Positions 57,475 through 64,000 of a DNA stretch of 64,000 nucleotides are shown piece by piece. A model generated the notes under the pieces. That model worked only from the letters and a program-made list of their open reading frames with translations. It was not told the origin of the DNA and made no database searches. The DNA comes from a virus. The stretch spans positions 20,623 through 84,622 of IMG/VR virus record IMGVR_UViG_3300007765_000002. One strand, 5' to 3'. How positions within the stretch are numbered: the first letter of the stretch is position 1; every line of letters begins with the position of its first letter. The position numbers and the translations under genes were made by a program.

Positions 57475-60400
57475 TATGAAGCCTCCCCTATGCTTATCGC
57501 AGTCACTGATTCACCGCTTGCTAGTGCTATTCTTACCAATACGACATTGCCTGTAGCATTGGACATATTCTCTGAGCCAAGTGTCATTGTATAGCCACCA
57601 CTTAGTGATGTGCCTGTTGCAATTCTGTCACCTGATGTAAACGCACAGCCATTACTGCCGTTACCGCCATTGCCTGTATCACTGCCCGGAACACCACTAC
57701 CACCATATGTTGTACTTGAATCTATCCATCCATTTAGTCCACTAGCACTATCAATTGCAGTGCCTGGTGCGGCAATCCATAATCCACTTATGCCTGAACT
57801 TGATGTAATGTTAATATCAAAGTTAGCAACAACTTGTCTACGGAAAGCAAATGTAAAGTATTGTGTTCCCGTATCAGCACTACGATCAGGTCCTACTGGT
57901 AGGAAGCCTGAACTATAATCTGTTACATCGTATTTTAAAACACCAAGTCTAATTGTTGCTTCTTTTGTTCCACTAACACCTGGATCACTATTTTCAGAAT
58001 ATAAATCGTTAGTATAAAAATTTGTTGCACCGTTAAAACTAGGTGTGTTTGTTGTGTCGGCATTAAAATCAAATACACGTTTGCCATCATCTGTATACGT
58101 GCCGTTGCCTAAACTATCTGCTACAGCAATGGTCTGTTCAACAATACCACTCTGTGATGATCTGTGTACTTGAATATTAGTTGTGTTTTCAACATAACTA
58201 CTTGTTCCGTTACAGTTGGATGCTCTTACTTTTACTCTGTCAACTGTTCTTACGCTACTTGTTGTAATAGGTACTGAAAGAGATCCTATCGTGTATGCAG
58301 ACGCAACGCCAGTATCAGCATTTGGTATACCGCCTGTTAGCATTGAACTTGCACCATCAATTTGTGCGTAAGTATAGTTTGAATTAGTAGTTGCCGCGCT
58401 ACTTGTACTTTCTTGGTTTGTTCCGTTATCTACTTCAACGACTGATGACGTATCTCGGTAGGCTTGTCCTGTTAAATCACTAACCTGTACACCAGTTAAA
58501 GTAAGTGTTGGACTTCCTGTGTTATAATATGGTATACCAGAAACATATCTTTTTGTGCCGCCAGTTCCTTCAGACAATGTGCCAGAATCATCTATAGTAG
58601 GCGTTGCTGTTATATCATCATATACAACAGAAACATAGTTTGTATTACCTGTTGCACTGTGTTCTAATCTTTCGTCATTTACACCTACTGTATAACTTGC
58701 AAGTGCTTGCGTAATTTTGGCATCAAACGTTTGATAAAATCCTGTTGGATAAGTTGCTGAACTAATTGTGTCGTTAGCATCACGTTGGTCACTTACAACA
58801 AGCGAGGTAAATGTTCCATTCTCGTTCAATGCTGTTGTAAATGTTTTATTACCTTTATCAACGCCGTTAACAGTTGCAGTTAGTGTTCCACTCAAACCAT
58901 TGTAAGCATTAGCAATAACATTTGTGTCAATTGTGCCACTTGTATATCGTCTTGCTGTAGTTGTAGTCAACGCCGCGCCCGCAACCAATGGATTACTCGT
59001 ACTGTTATCTGCAAATCCAGCACAAAGTTTTGGACTTGAGCCTTGGTATGAATCACTCAACGTTAGCGATTTAGTACTCAAATTCGCTGGTGCAGATGGC
59101 GTTGCATTCATTTGGAACACAATACTTGAATCTGAATCTGACTGTAATGTTAAATCAGGAGTTCCGTTTGCTGTAAAGGCTAATGTGTAATTGCCTGCTG
59201 ATTCACCTGCATAATCATGATCTAATGTTGCGCCTATAGAACCAGCACTTACACCATCTTCAGTAGGAGTGTCGTTTGTACTACCATCACCCCAATTATA
59301 TACATAATCATCTGCGTTTTGTGATGTGTTTGTTGCTCTTACTAATGCTCTATTATTTCCATTGTAGTCTGTGTAATCATAAATGTCATATTGATTGTCA
59401 CCAGATCTATCACTTGTTGTTACTGCTGTGGCCGCAATGTTTGCTCTAACATCTGGTTCAACGTGAACTGTAAAGTTAGAACTAATAAATGGACTACTTG
59501 TATGATTACTAATAACTCTCAAGTTACCAGTATAATTTCTTGCTGTTCCTGATGCTTGGTCGCTTGGACTCAACGCAAACGTGTGACTAATAGTGTTACC
59601 AGTGTCACCACTTCCGCCTGTACCAACATTTACTGTTGTATCTGAAGTTCCATCGCCCCATTGGTATTCATATTGAATACCATATGTTGCATAACTGCCA
59701 ATTGTTGCTTCAGTATTATTAGTAAAGGTAATCGGTAATCCACTAGTACTTTCTTCGTTAATACCTGTTGTCGCACTTAATGATACTTCAGGAGTATGTG
59801 TGTCATAAATTTTATATGCGACATTGTCACTAGTTGGTATTACTGATGGATCAGCAGTATTATGACTGTCTAGTGTTAGTATAACTGTTCTTGTTATTTC
59901 TTGTTCTGAAATTTCCGTAAACGTATGGTCAAGTCTTGCGCCGGCAGAACCACCTGCGGCACTATCACTTGAAATAACATTGTCGCTACTACCATCGTCC
60001 CAATCCCAAGTGTATTGAATTGTAGCACCGCCAATGTTTGTTGTATTATTATCAAAGTAAACTTGGTCACCGTCATCCCAATATGTAATTGGACTACCGC
60101 CTGATGAAGCGGCATATGCGGCAAAACTAACAACCGGGTTAGCAGTATAGATAATAATATATCCCGCTCTTAATTTAGTTGCGGTGCTTCCTGTTCCACA
60201 GCCACTATTGTTATATGCAGTGACCTCTACATCAAATGGTGATCCTACGTTAGAACTATATGTATGTGTTGGAGTACTGTCTGTTGTTCCTGTTGTTGTG
60301 TTACCATCGCCCCAATCAATAGTGTATCTATTTGCGTTTCCTGTGGCAGTAATAGTTAGTGTTACAACAAGTCCTGCACCACCTACTGTTTGGTCAGCAG

Positions 60401-60920
60401 TAAAGTCTACTTCCTTAACAAAAGTACTATTACGAATGTTTTCAACAACTTCGTTTAAATCATCAATAGCATCTACAACTAATGTAGACGATGTCCAATC
60501 TAAATACGCACTGCACGTTGTTAAGCTGCCATCTGTTGGTGTACCTAATGTAAGTGTGCCACCGCCTAGGCCTGCTATTTGAGTATCTACATATGCTTTG
60601 TTTGCCGCATCTGTACCTGCTACCGGAGTTGCTACATCTTCAACTACTTTACTAGAAACAGAAATAATACCCGTGCCGTTAGCATTTAGTATTAAATTAC
60701 CATTTGTATTTGTTGTAGTGATTGTATTGGTATCAATTTCAATGTTACCAACTTGTAGATCGCCGGCAATATCCAACGAGTACCCCGGGGCAGCTTCGTT
60801 AATACCAATACGTGAGTTAGTTACATCTAGATATAATAAGTCTGTTTCAAATGCCAAGTCAGTGCCTTGTCTGACTAGATTTGGTTGTAACATTGGTCCC
60901 GAGACGCGACCTATAGCCAT
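57474..60920 (-). CDS. PKD-domain virion protein
   Basis: A 1148-residue protein. A fibre-type N-terminus (INEAAPGYSLDIAGDLQVGN) leads to at least four PKD-like Ig domains marked by YTIDWGDGNTTT (202-206), YTWDWDDGSSD (305-310), YEYQWGDGTSD (421-424) and YVYNWGDGSTND (543-546). The C-terminal half is a chain of Ser and Thr-rich beta repeats, ending in a Gly-rich region (VPGSDTGNGGNGSNGCAF). PKD domains mediate surface binding. Preceded by a perfect TATAAATA. Probably a long adhesin or fibre. Confidence 0.8.
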   Translation of the reverse strand: MAIGRVSGPMLQPNLVRQGTDLAFETDLLYLDVTNSRIGINEAAPGYSLDIAGDLQVGNIEIDTNTITTTNTNGNLILNANGTGIISVSSKVVEDVATPVAGTDAANKAYVDTQIAGLGGGTLTLGTPTDGSLTTCSAYLDWTSSTLVVDAIDDLNEVVENIRNSTFVKEVDFTADQTVGGAGLVVTLTITATGNANRYTIDWGDGNTTTGTTDSTPTHTYSSNVGSPFDVEVTAYNNSGCGTGSTATKLRAGYIIIYTANPVVSFAAYAASSGGSPITYWDDGDQVYFDNNTTNIGGATIQYTWDWDDGSSDNVISSDSAAGGSAGARLDHTFTEISEQEITRTVILTLDSHNTADPSVIPTSDNVAYKIYDTHTPEVSLSATTGINEESTSGLPITFTNNTEATIGSYATYGIQYEYQWGDGTSDTTVNVGTGGSGDTGNTISHTFALSPSDQASGTARNYTGNLRVISNHTSSPFISSNFTVHVEPDVRANIAATAVTTSDRSGDNQYDIYDYTDYNGNNRALVRATNTSQNADDYVYNWGDGSTNDTPTEDGVSAGSIGATLDHDYAGESAGNYTLAFTANGTPDLTLQSDSDSSIVFQMNATPSAPANLSTKSLTLSDSYQGSSPKLCAGFADNSTSNPLVAGAALTTTTARRYTSGTIDTNVIANAYNGLSGTLTATVNGVDKGNKTFTTALNENGTFTSLVVSDQRDANDTISSATYPTGFYQTFDAKITQALASYTVGVNDERLEHSATGNTNYVSVVYDDITATPTIDDSGTLSEGTGGTKRYVSGIPYYNTGSPTLTLTGVQVSDLTGQAYRDTSSVVEVDNGTNQESTSSAATTNSNYTYAQIDGASSMLTGGIPNADTGVASAYTIGSLSVPITTSSVRTVDRVKVRASNCNGTSSYVENTTNIQVHRSSQSGIVEQTIAVADSLGNGTYTDDGKRVFDFNADTTNTPSFNGATNFYTNDLYSENSDPGVSGTKEATIRLGVLKYDVTDYSSGFLPVGPDRSADTGTQYFTFAFRRQVVANFDINITSSSGISGLWIAAPGTAIDSASGLNGWIDSSTTYGGSGVPGSDTGNGGNGSNGCAFTSGDRIATGTSLSGGYTMTLGSENMSNATGNVVLVRIALASGESVTAISIGEAS

Positions 60921-60951
60921 ATTATTCTCCGTTTAAAAATACTTTATACCG

Positions 60952-60959
60952 TATTTATA
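60952..60959 (-). promoter_or_regulatory. T4-type late promoter
   Basis: TATAAATA on the minus strand 32 bases before the PKD gene; the gene has an AAACGGAGAATAAT ribosome site. A 7-bp AGTTTAA/TTAAACT hairpin at 60962-60978 precedes it and overlaps the stop of the gene ending at 60973. Confidence 0.7.
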
Positions 60960-60972
60960 TAGAGTTTAATTA

Positions 60973-61404
60973 TTAAACTGTGTCGAATCCGCTTAATGCT
61001 ACAATAACATGACTGTTAGGCGGGGCAGATGTAAATGTAATAGTTGTTCCTGATACTGTGTAAGCAGAATCTGGTTCTTGGAAAATGTTATTAATAAAAA
61101 TAAGAATATTGTTTTCGTCAGCAGGCGCAGAGGATAACATATTAAATGCCGTTGTTGAGCCATCGCCAGTGTCTGTATCTTTAGTAATAGTCGTAGTGCC
61201 GTTAATTCTTATTTGATTCCAAGTGCCTAAATGATATGTTTCTAATCCACCTGTTGTGACATTAAATCTAACCATCCCAGAGTCTGCTATAGCAGATCCT
61301 GGTCGTTGATTCGTAGTTCCTATAGGAATTCGTATGGCATTTGTTCCACCAAGATTGAATAATTCCTGAGTAAAGTATTCTGGATTTGTACGATCAAATG
61401 GCAT
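60973..61404 (-). CDS. Fibre-module protein
   Basis: A 143-residue protein carrying the shared module IPIGTTNQRPGSAIADSGMV with FNVTTGGLETYHLGTWN, followed by FNMLSSAPADENNILIFINN and VSGTTITFTSAPPNSH. The same QRPGS..G..R.N motif appears in the giant fibre and the 425-residue protein. It could be a fibre knob or joint. It lies 4 bases after the 132-residue gene. Confidence 0.65.
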   Translation of the reverse strand: MPFDRTNPEYFTQELFNLGGTNAIRIPIGTTNQRPGSAIADSGMVRFNVTTGGLETYHLGTWNQIRINGTTTITKDTDTGDGSTTAFNMLSSAPADENNILIFINNIFQEPDSAYTVSGTTITFTSAPPNSHVIVALSGFDTV

Positions 61405-61408
61405 AATA

Positions 61409-61807
61409 TTATAAACTCATATAGTTAACAAAAACATTTACAGGTACTGTCGCCGGCGAACCAGACCAATTGGTAGATGAGTTACTTGCATCATCTAAAT
61501 CAATATAAAATTTATCACCATTTGTTAATAGCCACTTATTGGCAGTAAATCCTGTTATAGTGTTTACATGTAAATTTGATCCAGTAGAGATAGGAACTGC
61601 AAAACCTCCCGCTTTGGATGAATCATATAATAAATTATTAACTGTTACAGAGTCACCGCTGGGAACTAAATTCAATGCCCAATTAAAAAATGAGTCGGCG
61701 TGACTATCCGTATTAAAAATAATTATATCTGTAACAGCAACATTGCCTGATGCAGTAAAAATTGCTGTTGAAGAATTGTTTGTTACATTTGTTATTGTGA
61801 CTGCCAT
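61409..61807 (-). CDS. Small beta-rich virion-block protein
   Basis: A 132-residue beta-rich protein (begins MAVTITNVTNNSSTAIFTAS) with no recognised family. It sits between the 293-residue fibre-type protein and the 143-residue module protein with 3 to 4 base gaps, so it belongs to the same operon. Structural role by context only. Confidence 0.6.
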   Translation of the reverse strand: MAVTITNVTNNSSTAIFTASGNVAVTDIIIFNTDSHADSFFNWALNLVPSGDSVTVNNLLYDSSKAGGFAVPISTGSNLHVNTITGFTANKWLLTNGDKFYIDLDDASNSSTNWSGSPATVPVNVFVNYMSL

Positions 61808-61810
61808 AAA

Positions 61811-62692
61811 TTATCCACCAAATACTAAAGCATAAGCAATTGCTTTACTCTTACTTATCATTTCTCCACTTGTTGTGTTATTTACGAAATATAGTCCTGT
61901 GCCACCACCGCTTGGTGTTTTGGAATAAATTTTATTAACAGATACTGTAGCACCTGGATCACCGCCTTGATCAGTAAAATCTAACTGTACTGAAACGCTG
62001 GCCGCTTTGGATAATACAATATTACCCGTTCCATTTGGCGTAAGAGTAATATTACCATTTGTGTTAGATGAAATAATATCATTTGCATTAATATTAATAT
62101 TATCTACACTAAGTTCACCTGTTATAGTAACAGCATTTGTTCCATTATCAAATACAATGTTTGAACTACCAGCAAGAGTTCCACTATTATTATATTGAAT
62201 ATTAGTATTAGCACCACCTGGGGTTGGTGACCCTGCCGCAGTATCTACATATGCTTTGATAGATTGTTGTGTTGCTAAAGCAGTAGCACTATCACTTGCC
62301 ATATTATCTTCATCTAATATGTCGCTAATAGTAACACCATTAACAGTTAAATCACCTGTTGTTGTAACAGAAAGTGCTTCTAAGTCTGCTAATCCCGAGC
62401 CGAGTTTAAAACTCCATTTGTCTGTAGTTTCATTCCAAATCAATGATGTATCGTCAGAAGTGCCTCTTTCAATTACAACACCTGCTGTTCCAAGCGTAAC
62501 ACCTGCTCCTGATTCATTCTTGTTTAATACAATTGTATTATCTTGAATGTCTAAATCTGTTGTATTAACCGTGGTAGTAGTTCCAGTAACAACTAAATTG
62601 CCTGTTACTTGAAATGCATCTGCTGTAATATTAACATCATTTGAACCAACGTTGATATTATAATCGCTGTTAACTCTTAATTCCTTTGCCAT
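61811..62692 (-). CDS. Fibre-type structural protein
   Basis: A 293-residue protein. It shares with the giant fibre the stretch GNLVVTGTTTTVNTTDLDIQ, then GVVIERGTSDDTSLIWNETT and DILDEDNMASDSATALATQQ with SIKAYVDT. These fibre-foot motifs recur in marine T4-like phages. The C-terminus has NITLTPNGTGNIVLSKAASV. It is first in its operon with a TATAAATA promoter 25 bases upstream. Confidence 0.72.
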   Translation of the reverse strand: MAKELRVNSDYNINVGSNDVNITADAFQVTGNLVVTGTTTTVNTTDLDIQDNTIVLNKNESGAGVTLGTAGVVIERGTSDDTSLIWNETTDKWSFKLGSGLADLEALSVTTTGDLTVNGVTISDILDEDNMASDSATALATQQSIKAYVDTAAGSPTPGGANTNIQYNNSGTLAGSSNIVFDNGTNAVTITGELSVDNININANDIISSNTNGNITLTPNGTGNIVLSKAASVSVQLDFTDQGGDPGATVSVNKIYSKTPSGGGTGLYFVNNTTSGEMISKSKAIAYALVFGG

Positions 62693-62716
62693 ATTTCGTG
62701 ATTTCCAATGTTATAT

Positions 62717-62724
62717 TATTTATA
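62717..62724 (-). promoter_or_regulatory. T4-type late promoter
   Basis: TATAAATA on the minus strand, 25 bases before the ATG at 62692 and just after the terminator of the preceding gene. Confidence 0.7.
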
Positions 62725-62740
62725 CAAATTTTAGAATAGA

Positions 62741-62761
62741 AAAGGGGCCGATGGCCCCTTT
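62741..62761 (-). terminator. Rho-independent terminator
   Basis: AAAGGGGCC pairs with GGCCCCTTT (741-749 with 753-761 in the 62 kb line) over a 3-base loop; TCTATTC follows on the minus strand. It closes the gene ending at 62787. Confidence 0.8.
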
Positions 62762-62786
62762 CCTGTATTGATCGTAAGAATATCAA

Positions 62787-63248
62787 TTAAGCGTCTTCTG
62801 TCCAATCGTCGTCGTCTACACCGACTAGTGTATTGTCGTCGCCTGCTTCCTCGACTTGTGCCGCACCGTCTGTTAGATCTACTGTGAAGTTCCATGGAAC
62901 TTTACTGCCATCATATGCGTTTGAACCTGTAGCAGTCGGAGCTGCTAATGTTGCTGTACGGCCAGAAATTTTACTTGCTAGGTATGTTTCACCATCATCC
63001 ATTTTAAATGAAATTGACATCTCACCTGATGCTAGGTTTGCTGGTAAATCATCCCAAGTTAAAGTACAAGTATGTAATCCTGCTGTTTCGATTTCTTCAA
63101 CAACAAAACGTTTACTTGCTTTTTGTTTAACAATATAACCTTCTTTAACACCGCCGCCGCTGTTAAAGTTAACTTTGATTTCGTTACCGCCGGCTGTTGG
63201 GCCTACGCCCGCGACACCGAAGTATCTTTTATTAAGTGGTCTACCCAT
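62787..63248 (-). CDS. Small virion-type protein next to gp23
   Basis: A 153-residue protein (begins MGRPLNKRYFGVAG) of beta-rich type, with an acidic end (VGVDDDDWTEDA). The MGRPLNK.YFG start recurs, as far as I recall, in marine T4-like structural proteins next to the major capsid gene. Ribosome site AAAGGAGAAATAAA. A CTAAATA element lies at 63340-63346, and the spacer 63249-63350 also holds a CTTACTA/TAGTAAG hairpin (63315-63333). Possible head decoration protein. Confidence 0.65.
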   Translation of the reverse strand: MGRPLNKRYFGVAGVGPTAGGNEIKVNFNSGGGVKEGYIVKQKASKRFVVEEIETAGLHTCTLTWDDLPANLASGEMSISFKMDDGETYLASKISGRTATLAAPTATGSNAYDGSKVPWNFTVDLTDGAAQVEEAGDDNTLVGVDDDDWTEDA

Positions 63249-63350
63249 TTTATTTCTCCTTTTAGAAGTCCGTTGCGGGTTTTAACCGCTACGAGGAAGG
63301 TTAATCCCCATAAACTTACTACCCATTAGTAAGCATTACTATTTAGTCAA

Positions 63351-63377
63351 GAAAAACCCCCCAAATAATGGGGGGTT
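63351..63377 (-). terminator. Terminator of the major capsid gene
   Basis: AACCCCCC pairs with GGGGGGTT (63355-63362 with 63370-63377), followed on the minus strand by TTTTTC. It ends the gp23 transcript 24 bases after the stop. Confidence 0.85.
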
Positions 63378-63400
63378 ATCTTTACAAAAAATTCTAAACC

Positions 63401-64000
63401 TTATGCAAATGATAGGTTTGATACTGCAATTGTTTGTAGGTAGTCGCCAGCATTACCTAGTGATGATGCTGTGTTTGTTAGTGCAACATAACCATAACGT
63501 GTCATGAAGCCTACGACTGGCTCGAATGTATCTGGATCTAGTACTGTACCAGATGACATTAGAGGAATGTATGGGCAGTAGAAAGCAGCTGCGTCTGCTT
63601 CGCTTGAACCCTTGTAGCCTACTAGTACTGCTGTATCATCAGCTGCGTATGTATCAACATAGATCTTCATTGTACCATTTAGTGTGCCAACCATCTTTTG
63701 GTTAACTGGTGCTTCGAATGAACCTTCTGTTGTACGTGCAAATGCACTTGTTGAAGCGGATTGGATAACTGTTAGTGCTTGTGGTGAAACGACTGCCCAG
63801 TTACCTGCACCACGACGTGTGCGTTGTGCAATTGTGTTGGCTGCGCGGTTCATTAGAACTGCTAGAGCGGCGTGCTCGTCACCAACGTATGTTGCTGTAC
63901 CTGATACTGCGTTTTGATCATATGGATCACCTGCTGTTGCGATACTACGTAGTGAACGTAGGATCTCTTGATCAATTTCTGCAGTAATTTCTTGTGCTAG
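63401..64000 (-). CDS. 23: Major capsid protein gp23, C-terminal part
   Basis: The frame is open from the right edge: 200 codons are inside the window including the stop, and no start codon is expected here. It reads LAQEITAEIDQEILRSLRSI, then a central GAGNWAVVSPQALTVIQSAS and VGTLNGTMKIYVDTYAADDT, ending with GDYLQTIAVSNLSFA. These match the C-terminal half of gp23 in marine T4-like phages, the HK97-fold hexamer of the head. Frequent terminal codons such as CGT and GGT agree with high expression. Confidence 0.9.
   Translation of the reverse strand, partial: LAQEITAEIDQEILRSLRSIATAGDPYDQNAVSGTATYVGDEHAALAVLMNRAANTIAQRTRRGAGNWAVVSPQALTVIQSASTSAFARTTEGSFEAPVNQKMVGTLNGTMKIYVDTYAADDTAVLVGYKGSSEADAAAFYCPYIPLMSSGTVLDPDTFEPVVGFMTRYGYVALTNTASSLGNAGDYLQTIAVSNLSFA

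Noticed and set aside
1-64000. tRNA genes and cyanophage auxiliary genes (psbA, hli, phoH)
   Set aside because: None were seen by eye; the few intergenic gaps are too short or AT-rich for tRNAs.

Overview
The window is 64 kb from the interior of a large, AT-rich genome of a T4-like marine myovirus (Caudoviricetes with a contractile tail). Recognisable T4 core genes include gp41, gp61, gp62, gp32, UvsX, UvsY, UvsW, gp17, gp16, gp4, gp13, gp14, gp15, gp18, gp19 and a partial gp23 at the right edge. Most of them resemble the cyanophage and pelagiphage branch more than T4 itself. No photosynthesis or other host-diagnostic gene is present, so the host cannot be named; an oceanic AT-rich bacterium is an inference. 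Nearly all genes run leftward. Rightward islands lie at 9.4-12.7 kb, 41.9-42.3 kb and 45.2-48.3 kb. No tRNA, CRISPR array, integrase or insertion sequence was seen.

Layout, left to right. 0-4.3 kb: late-type small proteins with their own TATAAATA promoters and terminators, a ligase-like nucleotidyltransferase and a DUF1353 protein. 4.4-6.8 kb: the gp41 helicase and gp61 primase operon behind a consensus sigma-70 promoter. 6.8-12.7 kb: accessory genes, including a radical SAM protein with a B12-binding-like N-terminus, a second radical SAM enzyme, and a nuclease-like protein with a possible capsid-targeting N-terminus. 12.7-16.8 kb: a tightly overlapped operon holding a miniature DNA polymerase III alpha palm-like protein, a YdcH-like protein, a zinc-finger protein, gp62, a GNG-motif protein, a membrane protein and a secreted glycosidase-like protein. 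16.8-20.2 kb: the UvsW helicase with two partners, one ending in an SSB-like tip. 20.2-21.9 kb: a GC-richer, self-contained AAA ATPase cassette. 22.0-26.7 kb: two methyltransferases, UvsY, UvsX and gp32.

26.7-41.9 kb is the packaging and tail block: virion-associated unknowns, gp17, gp16, a four-gene radical SAM cluster inserted before gp4, a tube-fold protein, gp19 and an enlarged gp18 sheath. 41.9-48.3 kb holds an HNH protein, a dNMP kinase, the neck and tail-completion genes gp13, gp14 and gp15, and a Nudix hydrolase. 48.3-63.3 kb is a host-recognition block: a 1652-residue repeat fibre, PKD-domain and fibre-module proteins, and an embedded Asp/Asn hydroxylase-like and methyltransferase-like pair. 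gp23 begins at 63.4 kb.

The replication and recombination genes appear to be read from sigma-70-like early or middle promoters. The virion genes use T4-type late promoters (TATAAATA), strong AGGAGA ribosome sites and hairpin terminators. The most unusual elements are the mini Pol III alpha-like gene, the GC-rich AAA cassette, the radical SAM cluster, an apparent frameshift at the start of gp15, a start-less reading frame after 30633, and three perfect palindromes ahead of the giant fibre gene.
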